A stretch of 12,298 nt of DNA from Candidatus Binatia bacterium (GTDB taxonomy: Bacteria > Desulfobacterota_B > Binatia > UBA9968 > JAJDTQ01). This document shows positions 1 to 6,785 of the stretch, in pieces; within the stretch, counting starts at the first letter, position 1, and each line of letters starts with the position of its first letter. The notes beneath the pieces were generated by a model. The model had not been told where the DNA came from. It searched no databases and worked only from the letters and a program-made list of their open reading frames with translations. The position numbers and the translations under genes were made by a program. The DNA is taken from positions 1 to 12,298 of the forward strand of contig JAJDTQ010000274.1 in the NCBI GenBank assembly GCA_022827045.1, read 5' to 3'.

Positions 1-1
1 C

Positions 2-382
2 CACGACCTGCTGATGGCCAACCTGTTCGCCCAGACCGAGGCGCTGGCCTTCGGAAAGACCGGGGAGGAGGCGGCCGCCGAGGGCATGGAGGCCTTCCAG
101 GTGCCGCACCGGACCTTCGAAGGCAACCGCCCCACCAACACGATCCTGGCGGAGCGGCTGACCCCGGAGACGCTGGGCAAGATCATCGGGCTCTACGAGC
201 ATAAGGTGTTCGTCCAGGGCTCCATCTGGGGCATCAACTCCTTCGACCAGTGGGGCGTGGAGCTGGGCAAGGCCCTGGCCCAACGCATCGTCCCGGAGCT
301 GGAGAGCGCGGATACCCCGGAGCTCGACCACGACAGCTCCACCAACGCACTGATCCGGCGCTACCGCGCATTGCGGGGTTAG
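2..382 (+). CDS. pgi: Glucose-6-phosphate isomerase, C-terminal part (5' end outside window)
   Basis: This enzyme interconverts glucose 6-phosphate and fructose 6-phosphate in the cytoplasm, in glycolysis and gluconeogenesis. The frame is open from the left edge and ends at TAG 380-382, so only about the last 126 residues are visible. The reading begins H-D-L-L before the first ATG at 14, which is internal and not the true start. The segment [18 protein letters not shown] matches the second phosphoglucose isomerase signature, and its final Lys corresponds to the conserved active-site lysine of the family. The motif FEGNRPTN upstream is also typical of this C-terminal domain. The preserved part shows no truncation or frameshift. 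A 74-bp gap separates it from the next + strand gene, and I see no convincing terminator there. It marks the housekeeping left border of the accessory region. Confidence 0.95.
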   Translation, partial: HDLLMANLFAQTEALAFGKTGEEAAAEGMEAFQVPHRTFEGNRPTNTILAERLTPETLGKIIGLYEHKVFVQGSIWGINSFDQWGVELGKALAQRIVPELESADTPELDHDSSTNALIRRYRALRG

Positions 383-456
383 CGTGTTTCCCATGCATTC
401 GGTGACCAGGATGCGCAGGATATGTTCCCGCCGGCACTAGATAAGCGAGGGCCGCG

Positions 457-1602
457 TTGAAGCCGCTCAGGCTCGGCATCGCCGGACTCGGCGCCGCTTC
501 CCGCCAGATCCTCTCGGTGATCCACAAGGCCGAGGGCGTTGAGCTGGCGGCCGGCGCGGACATTCGTCCCGAAGCACTGGACGAGTTCGCCGGGAAATAC
601 GGCGGCACGGTGTTCGACGACGTCGAGGCGCTGTGCCGGAGCGACGCGGTGGACGCGGTGTGGATCGCCACTCCCAACGTGTTCCACGCCGAGCACACGG
701 TGACGGCCGCCGAGCACGGCAAGCACGTCATCACCGAGAAACCCATGGCGGTGACCCTGGAAGAAGCGGACCGCATGGTAACCGCGGCGGCGCGCAACGG
801 GGTCAAGCTGTTGCAGGGCCACTCCAAGGTGTACGATCCGCCGGTGCGGCGCATGCGCGAGATCATCAGCTCGGGGTGGCTGGGCCGGGTGTTCCACATC
901 CAGACCATGAACTACAACAACTGGCTGCAGCGGCCGCGCATCGCCTCCGAGGTGGACACGCAGCAGGGCGGCGGGCTGGTGTACCGCCAGGGCCCGCACC
1001 AGACCGACATCGTCCGCTGCCTCGGCGGCGGCATGGTCAAGACCGTGCGCGCGGTCACCGGGCGCTGGGACCCGAACTTCGACACCGAGGGGAACTTCGC
1101 CGCCATGCTGGAGTTCGAGGACGGCACCGTCGCCAGCATGAGCTTCAACGGCTACGGCTATTTCGACGTGACCGAGCTGACCTGGGACATCGGCGAGGGC
1201 GGCTACCTGGTGGAGCGGAAAGCCAAGGGGGAACGGCTCGCCGGCCCCATCGCCGCGCAGGAGAAATACCAGCTCGCCGCAAGGCAGGCCGCATCCGAGG
1301 ACCGGATGCACCAGCCCTTCTTCGGGCTCACCATCGTGAGCTGCGAGCGCGGAGCCATACGCCAGTCGCCGGACGGGCTCTATGTGTACACGCAGGACGG
1401 CCGGGAGGAGGTCGCGTGCGGACCGCGCTACGGACGCGCCGCGGAGCTGATCGAGCTGCGCGCGGGCCTAGTGGAGGAACGCCCGGTCTTCCCGGACGGG
1501 ACCTGGGGCAAGGCCAGCCTGGAGGTCTGCCTTGCCATGCTGCAGTCGTCGAAGGAACGGCGGGAGATCCGCCTGGAGCACCAGGTGCCGTGCCCCTTCT
1601 GA
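457..1602 (+). CDS. Gfo/Idh/MocA-family oxidoreductase, phthalate 4,5-dihydrodiol dehydrogenase-like
   Basis: A 381-residue cytoplasmic NAD(P)-dependent dehydrogenase. The N-terminal Rossmann fold shows the dinucleotide-binding glycine motif GIAGLG at residues 7-12. The family E-K-P motif is at 94-96 (Lys95), and a G-x-H-x-x-D active-site motif is at 179-184 (His181, Asp184). Overall pattern and length recall phthalate 4,5-cis-dihydrodiol dehydrogenase (Pht4/OphB type), for example the segment around DTQQGGG (167-173) before the catalytic His. That enzyme rearomatises the dihydrodiol made by a Rieske oxygenase, and the next gene encodes such an oxygenase 21 bp downstream. The start is a TTG at 457, preceded by a purine-rich AAGCGAGG at 443-450. 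It places the Rossmann fold at the usual distance from the N-terminus. The general family is certain, but other Gfo/Idh enzymes act on sugars or inositol, so the substrate is inferred from resemblance and context. Confidence 0.85.
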   Translation: MKPLRLGIAGLGAASRQILSVIHKAEGVELAAGADIRPEALDEFAGKYGGTVFDDVEALCRSDAVDAVWIATPNVFHAEHTVTAAEHGKHVITEKPMAVTLEEADRMVTAAARNGVKLLQGHSKVYDPPVRRMREIISSGWLGRVFHIQTMNYNNWLQRPRIASEVDTQQGGGLVYRQGPHQTDIVRCLGGGMVKTVRAVTGRWDPNFDTEGNFAAMLEFEDGTVASMSFNGYGYFDVTELTWDIGEGGYLVERKAKGERLAGPIAAQEKYQLAARQAASEDRMHQPFFGLTIVSCERGAIRQSPDGLYVYTQDGREEVACGPRYGRAAELIELRAGLVEERPVFPDGTWGKASLEVCLAMLQSSKERREIRLEHQVPCPF

Positions 1603-1623
1603 TCGGGGCAAAGGAGTCGCGCC

Positions 1624-2802
1624 ATGTTGACACAGGAACAGAATGACCGCTTGACCCGGGTCGGCCCGGGGACGCCGGCCGGCGAACTGCTGCGGCGCTA
1701 TTGGCTGCCCGTGGCCGTGGCGGCGGAGCTCAACGAAGAGAACCCGGTCCAGTTCGTGCGCATCCTCGGCGAGAACCTCGTGCTGTTCCGCGATACCACC
1801 GGGCGCGTGGGACTCATCGACGACCGTTGCGCCCACCGGGGCGTGTCGCTCTCCTACGGTCGGGTGGAGGAGCGCGGGCTCGCCTGCGCCTACCACGGCT
1901 GGCTCTACGACGTGGACGGCAACTGCCTCGAGACTCCCGCCGAACCGGCGGAAAGTAAGTTCTGCCTGACCGTCAAGCAGAAGGCCTATCCGGTGCAACG
2001 CTTCATCGGCCTCTACTGGACCTACATGGGGCCTCAGCCGCAACCGTTGATCCCCAACTACGACGTCTGGGCGCGCAAGGACGGCAAGCGGAAGATATTC
2101 GTGCAGCCGCAACTCGACTGCAACTGGTTCCAGGCCATGGAGAACTCGGTGGACCCGGCGCACCTCCAGATCCTGCACCAGGACACCGCGCTGAGGGAAC
2201 GCACCCCGGTGAACGTCACCCGGGGCTTCACCGACGACGTCGCCAGTTTCGACTTCTACGAGTTCGAGCTGGGCATCATGAAGCACCGCGACTACGCCAG
2301 CGGCCACAGCGACGAGCACCCGCTGATCTTCCCCAACATCCTGCGGCAGGCCAACTCCACCCAGATCCGCGTGCCCATGGACGACACCCACACGAAGATC
2401 TTCTTCGTGCGCTTCTTCAGGAACGAGGACGGCCGCGTCGAGGATGGCGAGGCGGAGCCCGAGGTGGAATACATCGCGCCCTACAAGGACCCGCCCGACC
2501 AGGTCCACCCCTTCACCCGCTTCCGCCTGAACGAGGTGCAGTGCCAGGATCACATGGCCTGGGAGACCCAGGGACCCATCGCCGACCGCACCACCGAGCG
2601 GCTGGCCACCTCCGACCGCGGCATCGTCATGCTGCGGGAGCTGATGAACCGGGAGATGGATCGGGTCGAGGCGGGGGAAGACCCCAAGGGCGTGGTTCGC
2701 GATCCGGCCGAGAACGAGATGCTCGACACCCGGCTGGCCGAGTCCCTGGTGGGTCCCGAGACGCGGAAGCGGCTGCGCGACGCCGCGGCGGCGGGCCGGT
2801 AG
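1624..2802 (+). CDS. Rieske non-heme iron oxygenase, phthalate 4,5-dioxygenase-like terminal oxygenase
   Basis: A 392-residue oxygenase component that would hydroxylate an aromatic acid using electrons from a separate reductase. The Rieske [2Fe-2S] ligands are Cys69-x-His71 and Cys88-x2-His91, with 16 residues between the pairs. The mononuclear iron site is visible as Asp177-x2-His180-x4-His185, in the segment NSVDPAHLQILH. The N-terminal opening (LTQEQNDRLTRVGPGTPAG) and the C-terminal segment TSDRGIVMLRE are typical of the phthalate 4,5-dioxygenase (Pht3/OphA2) branch, in which the alpha subunit works without a small beta subunit. ATG 1624 follows a good AAAGGAG at 1610-1616. The dehydrogenase that would use its product lies immediately upstream and a class II aldolase-fold gene starts 18 bp downstream, so the four genes are probably cotranscribed. 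No ferredoxin-reductase gene is in the window. Exact substrate (phthalate, isophthalate or another carboxylated aromatic) cannot be read from sequence. Confidence 0.9.
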   Translation: MLTQEQNDRLTRVGPGTPAGELLRRYWLPVAVAAELNEENPVQFVRILGENLVLFRDTTGRVGLIDDRCAHRGVSLSYGRVEERGLACAYHGWLYDVDGNCLETPAEPAESKFCLTVKQKAYPVQRFIGLYWTYMGPQPQPLIPNYDVWARKDGKRKIFVQPQLDCNWFQAMENSVDPAHLQILHQDTALRERTPVNVTRGFTDDVASFDFYEFELGIMKHRDYASGHSDEHPLIFPNILRQANSTQIRVPMDDTHTKIFFVRFFRNEDGRVEDGEAEPEVEYIAPYKDPPDQVHPFTRFRLNEVQCQDHMAWETQGPIADRTTERLATSDRGIVMLRELMNREMDRVEAGEDPKGVVRDPAENEMLDTRLAESLVGPETRKRLRDAAAAGR

Positions 2803-2820
2803 GGGCGGGTTCCTGCGTCC

Positions 2821-3555
2821 ATGGACCGGTTGCAAGAACAGCGCGAGCTGGTGGCCCTGTCCTCGCGGATCCTGGGCAAGCTCGACCTCACCAAGAGCAC
2901 CAGCGGCCACGTGAGCGCCCGGGTGCCGGGAACAGATACCTTCCTCATCCGCGCCCGCGGCCCGGCTGAGACCGGGGTGCGGTACACCGCACCGGGAGAC
3001 GTGATCCTGGTAGACCGGGACGGCAAGAAGATCGAGGGATCGGACGACCTCGACCCGCCGCAGGAGGTCTACATCCACAGTTGGCTCTACCGGAGCCGCG
3101 ACGACGTCAACAGCGTCATCCACATCCACCCGGCCACGGTCGTGCTCTTCACCATCTGCCGGAAGCCCCTGCTGCCCATCTACGGCGCCTACGACCCCAC
3201 GAGCATCCGGCTGCTGATGCAGGGCATACCCGAGTACGAACGCAGCATCACCGTGTCCAATGACGAGCTGGGAGAGGAGTTCGCCGGGGTCATGGGCGAC
3301 AAACCCGCGTGCATCATGCGCAGCCACGGCATCACCACCGCCGGCCCGAGCGTGGAGGAGGCCACCATTACCGCCATCAAGCTCAACGAGCTGGCCGAGA
3401 TGAACTACCGCGCAGCACTGCTGGGAACGCCCCACCCCATCCCCGACGAGGAGATCGCCATCATCACCCGCACGAAGCGCAAGCGCGGCAACGCCACCGA
3501 GTCGTCGTGGCGCTACTACCGCACGCTGGCGGGCGAGGAGGACCCAAACCAATGA
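2821..3555 (+). CDS. Class II aldolase/adducin-family protein, possible dihydroxyphthalate decarboxylase
   Basis: A 244-residue protein of the fuculose-phosphate aldolase fold. The divalent-metal histidines are visible as HIHP (His101, His103) and in RSHGITTAG (His169). Glu82 in the PPQEVYIH segment sits where the family's catalytic acid lies. Members cleave or decarboxylate carbon chains by stabilising an enediolate on the metal. The family includes sugar-phosphate aldolases and the 3,4-dihydroxyphthalate decarboxylase PhtC of Gram-positive phthalate pathways (known from the family). Position directly after a phthalate-type oxygenase and dehydrogenase favours a decarboxylase role over a sugar role, but this is inference. 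ATG 2821 follows AGGGGCGGG at about 2801-2809. The stop overlaps the next start as ATGA (3552-3555), which implies translational coupling with the binding-protein-fold gene. It could instead be an aldolase for a ring-cleavage product. Confidence 0.8.
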   Translation: MDRLQEQRELVALSSRILGKLDLTKSTSGHVSARVPGTDTFLIRARGPAETGVRYTAPGDVILVDRDGKKIEGSDDLDPPQEVYIHSWLYRSRDDVNSVIHIHPATVVLFTICRKPLLPIYGAYDPTSIRLLMQGIPEYERSITVSNDELGEEFAGVMGDKPACIMRSHGITTAGPSVEEATITAIKLNELAEMNYRAALLGTPHPIPDEEIAIITRTKRKRGNATESSWRYYRTLAGEEDPNQ

Positions 3556-4514
3556 GCAACCCCGAACCCATCCGAATCCGCGGCATCTACCGCTCCCCTA
3601 CCCACCTCCCCATCTGGGAGGTCCTCGACAAGGCGGGGATCTGGCAAGAGGTCGGCGTCGAGGTCACCAGCTTCGAGTTCAACAACAGCTCGGCCACCAC
3701 CGAGAAGGCGCTTTTCGCAGGCGAGATCGATTTCGTATCCGGGAACCACATCTCGCCTTATGCCCTGGTGGCGGATGGGAAGCCGATCGTCTCCATCGCG
3801 TCGCCCGGCAACAGCGTCAACGACCGCCTCATCTCGCGCAAGCCAGTCCAGTCCCTGGCCGAGATCGAGGGCGGGCGCCTCGGCGACACCGCCATCCGGG
3901 ACTCCGCGGGCGGCTACCACCATCCCCGCGGCAACCACATGCTGTACATCATGCGCGCGGGTCTGACCCTGGAAGACGTGGAGTGGGTCCACTTGGCGGA
4001 AGACACGCACGCGCTTCGCGACGTGCTGCCTAGCGCCTTCGAAGCCGGCGAGATCGACGCCGCGCTGGTGACCGGCAACACCGACGTCTACGAGCAGGCG
4101 GGCCTTCACGTGCTGCCGCTGGAGCCCCTGCCCATGATCAACGGCCCCACCATCACCACCGCCATGAACGTCCTCCGGGAACGCCCGGGGCTGGGCGAGC
4201 GGCTGGTGAAGGCCATGGTCATGGGGATCCACTACGCCAAGACGCACCGTGAAGAGACCGAGGCGATCCTCGCCGATCTCAAGGAGCGCATCCCCGCGTC
4301 CGGAGGCCGCTACAACAGCGTCACCAAGCTCGCATCCAAGCCCTACCCCGACATCCGGGGCGTCGCCAACGCCTACACGCTGTGCTGCATGGACGCCCCC
4401 AAGGCGGAAGAGCTAAGCCCCATGTCCTTGTGGGACCTCCACTACCTCCGGGACCTGGACGACTCCGGCTTCATCGACGGGCTATACGTGTCAGAACCCG
4501 TGCCGGGGAGCTGA
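3552..4514 (+). CDS. NMT1/THI5-like periplasmic-binding-protein-fold protein without signal peptide
   Basis: A 320-residue protein of the SsuA/THI5/NMT1 substrate-binding fold. The opening IRIRGIYRSPTHLPIWEVLDKAGIWQ and the segment ALFAGEIDFVSGNHISPY are typical of lobe 1, and GEIDAALVTGNTDVYEQAG is typical of lobe 2. The frame stays open to 3309, but ATG 3552 is preferred. It overlaps the preceding stop as ATGA, and the fold begins right after it. From this start there is no hydrophobic signal sequence or lipobox, so the protein looks cytoplasmic, and no permease gene adjoins it. Enzymes with this fold and no signal are known: yeast Thi5, MqnA/MqnD and the 4,5-dihydroxyphthalate decarboxylase Pht5/OphC group. 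In this operon a decarboxylase or other catalytic role is therefore plausible (inference). Candidate polar residues lie in the DSAGGYHHPRGNH stretch. An uptake protein with a mis-called start is the main alternative. Confidence 0.75.
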   Translation: MSNPEPIRIRGIYRSPTHLPIWEVLDKAGIWQEVGVEVTSFEFNNSSATTEKALFAGEIDFVSGNHISPYALVADGKPIVSIASPGNSVNDRLISRKPVQSLAEIEGGRLGDTAIRDSAGGYHHPRGNHMLYIMRAGLTLEDVEWVHLAEDTHALRDVLPSAFEAGEIDAALVTGNTDVYEQAGLHVLPLEPLPMINGPTITTAMNVLRERPGLGERLVKAMVMGIHYAKTHREETEAILADLKERIPASGGRYNSVTKLASKPYPDIRGVANAYTLCCMDAPKAEELSPMSLWDLHYLRDLDDSGFIDGLYVSEPVPGS

Positions 4515-4549
4515 GGGCTGTCGAGGCATCCTCCACCGGAGTCAACCTG

Positions 4550-4816
4550 ATGCTGGCCTATCCCATCATGCTCGAAAAAGACGACGGTGCCCTTCTCGCT
4601 ACGTCCCAAGACTTTCCGGAACTCACCACCTTCGGAACTGACCGAGAGGACGCGCTTGCACAGGCAGTTGCCGCGCTGGAGGAGGCAATAGCGGCCCGTA
4701 TCCACGACGGCCGGGACATTCCACAGCCTTCGCGGGGACGAGATGTAGCCGTGTTACCCACGCTCACCGCCGCAAAAGTGATGTTGTATAAGTCGGGGTC
4801 GACTTATTCCCGATAG
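4550..4816 (+). pseudogene. hicB: HicB-family antitoxin, C-terminally truncated remnant
   Basis: An 88-codon frame encodes the N-terminal half of a HicB antitoxin. It opens MLAYPIMLEKDDGALLATSQ, continues with DFPELTTFGTDREDAL and an alanine-rich helix, then an acidic D-G-R-D-I-P-x-P-S turn. This is the partial RNase H-like fold that binds HicA toxin. The usual family sequence continues past VAVLPTLTAAKVMLY into a DNA-binding helix-turn-helix or ribbon-helix-helix domain of roughly 45 residues. Here it breaks after KVMLY into KSGSTYSR and stops at TAG 4814-4816. No continuation of that domain is apparent in the other frames before the amidase gene. No HicA gene is adjacent: only 35 bp separate it from the upstream gene. 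The likely start ATG 4550 has GGAG at 4538-4541. It reads as a decayed TA locus or an orphan antitoxin fragment. A functional short HicB-like protein cannot be excluded. Confidence 0.7.
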
Positions 4817-4845
4817 CCCACTTGATCCTCAAAAGAGACAGCTCC

Positions 4846-6345
4846 ATGTCGTTCACACGACCGACGCTCGACCAGATTCGCGCCGTCGCGGACGATCTCG
4901 GCATCGATCTTTCCGATGACGAGCTGACCAGGTACCTGGAGCGGATGGAGGGTTTCTCCCGCGCCTATGCGCTGGTGGACGAAACGCCGGACCCGGGGCC
5001 CCGGGTTCGCGGACGCACTTGGCGCCGGCCGGCGCCGGACCTGAACCGCTACAACGCCTGGTTCGTGAAGACCTCCATCCGGGAAGAGTACCGCGGCCGG
5101 CTCGCGGGCAAGACCCTGGCCGTGAAGGACTCGATCTCCGTAGCGGGCCTTCCGACGATGAACGGCGCCTCGTTCCTCGAAGGCTACGTGCCCGACGTCG
5201 ACGCCACTGTGGTCACCCGGGCGCTCCACGCTGGGGCCGAGATCGTCGGCAAGACCAACTGCGAGTACCTTTCCCTCTCGGGCGGGAGCCATACCGGTGC
5301 CAACGGGCCGGTCGTCAACCCCCACAAGGCCGGCTACTCGGCGGGCGGCTCGTCATCTGGAAGCGCCGTGGCCGTGGCCACGGACGACGCCGACATGGCC
5401 TTGGGATGCGACCAGGCGGGCTCCATCCGGGTACCCGCGGCCTGGTGCGGCATCGTCGGACTGAAGCCCAGCCACGGGCTCGTCCCCTATACCGGCATCC
5501 TCGGCGTGGACCCGGCCGTGGACCACTGCGGTCCGATGACACGGGACGTCCACGACAACGCATTGCTGCTGGAAGTGCTGGCCGGACGCGATGGCATGGA
5601 CCCGCGCCAGCCAAGCTCGTGGCAACCGGTGAAATACACCGCCGCGCGACGCGCCGGCGCAAAGCGCTTGCGCGTAGCCGTCATCAAGGAAGGCTTCGGA
5701 CAGCGCAACGCCGAAGCCGAAGTGGATGAGCGCGTCCGGGCCGCCGCCGACGTGATGGCCACCCTGGGCCTCCATGTGGCAGAGGTCTCGGTGCCCGTTC
5801 ACAAGAGGGCATGGTTGCTGGGCCAGCCCATATACGTCGAAGGCCTGGCCCAGTCCATGGGCGAAAGCGGCATCATGCCTGACGCCGAAGGTCTCGGCTC
5901 CTCGAGCCCGGCCGAACATTTCTCAGCGTGGCGCCGACGCTGGCGGGAACTGCCCGATAGCTTGATGACCCTCATCCTGTTCGGCGGCTTCGTGCGCGGC
6001 CGTCACCCCGGTCGTTACTATGTCAAGGCACAGCACCTGCGCCGCACCATCCGCCGCGCCTACGACCAGGTGCTCTCCGAATACGATCTGCTTCTCATGC
6101 CCACCACACCCATGGCCGCGACGCCCCTACCCGGCGCCCACGCGAACGCCGCCGAACGCTCCCGAAGAGCCACCGAAATGTTGGCAAACACAGGCCCCTT
6201 CGATATCACCGGCCACCCGGCCATCACCCTGCCGTGCGGCGCCACCACGGACGGACGGCCCGTCGGGATGATGCTGGTGGGGCGACTCTTTGACGAGATC
6301 ACTATCTATCGGGCGGCGTACGCATTCGAGCGGGTCACACGTTGA
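4846..6345 (+). CDS. Amidase-signature family amidase (acylamide amidohydrolase)
   Basis: A 499-residue cytoplasmic amidohydrolase that would release ammonia from a carboxamide to give the free acid. The Ser-cisSer-Lys triad is complete: Lys94 in LAVKDS, cis-Ser169 in AGGSSSGSA and nucleophile Ser193 in DQAGSIRVPAAWCG. The 75- and 24-residue spacings match those of the family. The extended N-terminal region before the signature core, plus segments such as MNGASFLEGY and HGLVPYTGILG, resemble the Rhodococcus enantioselective amidases that act after nitrile hydratase. No nitrile hydratase gene is present here. I chose ATG 4846 over the in-frame TTG at 4822 because the conserved N-terminal helices begin just after it. 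The hicB remnant separates it from the catabolic operon by 29 bp, so it may still be cotranscribed. It could feed an aromatic acid into the neighbouring pathway (inference). A GatA-type role is unlikely without gatB or gatC nearby. Confidence 0.88.
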   Translation: MSFTRPTLDQIRAVADDLGIDLSDDELTRYLERMEGFSRAYALVDETPDPGPRVRGRTWRRPAPDLNRYNAWFVKTSIREEYRGRLAGKTLAVKDSISVAGLPTMNGASFLEGYVPDVDATVVTRALHAGAEIVGKTNCEYLSLSGGSHTGANGPVVNPHKAGYSAGGSSSGSAVAVATDDADMALGCDQAGSIRVPAAWCGIVGLKPSHGLVPYTGILGVDPAVDHCGPMTRDVHDNALLLEVLAGRDGMDPRQPSSWQPVKYTAARRAGAKRLRVAVIKEGFGQRNAEAEVDERVRAAADVMATLGLHVAEVSVPVHKRAWLLGQPIYVEGLAQSMGESGIMPDAEGLGSSSPAEHFSAWRRRWRELPDSLMTLILFGGFVRGRHPGRYYVKAQHLRRTIRRAYDQVLSEYDLLLMPTTPMAATPLPGAHANAAERSRRATEMLANTGPFDITGHPAITLPCGATTDGRPVGMMLVGRLFDEITIYRAAYAFERVTR

Positions 6346-6383
6346 CGACCACCGGTGCTCCCGGCGCGCTCCTGTCTTCCCCC

Positions 6384-6389
6384 TTGACA
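6384..6389 (+). promoter_or_regulatory. Candidate -35 element for higB-higA
   Basis: A perfect TTGACA lies 48 bp before the higB ATG, in the 92-bp gap after the amidase stop. No strong -10 hexamer stands at 16-18 bp. The best spaced candidates (around 6406-6412) are poor matches and fall inside the inverted repeat. The promoter would therefore be weak or need confirmation, and transcription would start within a short distance of the higB start codon. Confidence 0.45.
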
Positions 6390-6403
6390 TAGGGATCCAG
6401 AAG

Positions 6404-6422
6404 CGTTACCTATTGGGTAACG
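6404..6422. promoter_or_regulatory. Inverted-repeat operator candidate upstream of higB-higA
   Basis: The 19-bp site CGTTACCTATTGGGTAACG has perfect 7-bp arms (6404-6410 and 6416-6422) around a 5-bp centre. A third related half-site, GTTATC, follows at 6422-6427. Together with the second arm it forms the 8-bp palindrome TAACGTTA (6418-6425). The site lies 15 bp downstream of TTGACA, where a bound repressor would block RNA polymerase. HigA antitoxins commonly repress their own operon through such palindromes (family knowledge), and the HTH protein encoded at 6786 is the obvious candidate binder (inference). Confidence 0.65.
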
Positions 6423-6437
6423 TTATCGAGCGCGTCA

Positions 6438-6773
6438 ATGGACATCGTCTTCCGGACCCGCAAACTCGAAAAGACCTTCAACACGGCGGCCACGCTCCAG
6501 AAGACCTATGGGGCGCAGATGGCCAAGACCATCATGATGCGAATGGCGGTTCTCAAGACAGCCCCCAACCTAGGCTTGGTACCAACGACCAGACCGGATA
6601 GACGACATCAACTCAGCGGCACTCGCGAGGGGCAATTCGCGGTGGATCTCGTCCACCCGCATCGGCTCGTTTTCGAACCCAGTCACCAGCCACCTCCATG
6701 TAGGGACGATGGAGGAATCGACGTGCAACAGGTCACCGCGATCACGATCTTGGATGTGATCGACTATCACTGA
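6438..6773 (+). CDS. higB: HigB/RelE-ParE superfamily toxin
   Basis: A 111-residue protein of the plasmid-maintenance killer (HigB) family, probably a ribosome-dependent mRNA interferase. Family landmarks are the opening MDIVFRTRKLEKTFN, the central LSGTREGQFAVDLVHPHRLVFEP strand region and the ending VTAITILDVIDYH. The basic residues and the His in VHPHR sit where the active surface of these small toxins lies. ATG 6438 is the first start after the candidate promoter. Its Shine-Dalgarno match is weak, so the toxin may be translated poorly. The antitoxin gene begins 12 bp after the stop behind a strong GGAGGA (6775-6780). The toxin-first order is characteristic of hig loci, and better translation of the antitoxin fits the need for excess antitoxin. 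The frame is intact and full length for the family. Confidence 0.85.
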   Translation: MDIVFRTRKLEKTFNTAATLQKTYGAQMAKTIMMRMAVLKTAPNLGLVPTTRPDRRHQLSGTREGQFAVDLVHPHRLVFEPSHQPPPCRDDGGIDVQQVTAITILDVIDYH

Positions 6774-6785
6774 CGGAGGAAACAC

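Noticed and set aside
379..1311. Long - strand frame opposite the Gfo/Idh gene
   Set aside because: It is a shadow of the + strand gene in GC-rich DNA. The product is rich in H, R, G and A and has no family motif, while the + strand frame has clear Rossmann and catalytic motifs.
3309..3551. N-terminal extension of the binding-protein-fold gene
   Set aside because: This stretch is the out-of-frame reading of the class II aldolase gene (rich in H and R). The true start is the ATG at 3552 in the ATGA overlap.
1468..3552. Very long - strand frame (694 codons) opposite the Rieske and aldolase genes
   Set aside because: Its length reflects stop scarcity in GC-rich DNA. The translation is low-complexity H/V/G/L/D-rich sequence with no recognisable domain, and two well-supported genes occupy the other strand.
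4787..4792. TATAAG as a -10 element for the amidase gene
   Set aside because: No acceptable -35 hexamer occurs 16-18 bp upstream, and the sequence lies within the hicB remnant reading.
4793..4813. Hairpin TCGGG/CCCGA at the end of the hicB remnant
   Set aside because: It has a 5-bp stem with an 11-nt loop and no T-run. It is too weak to call a terminator or recombination site.
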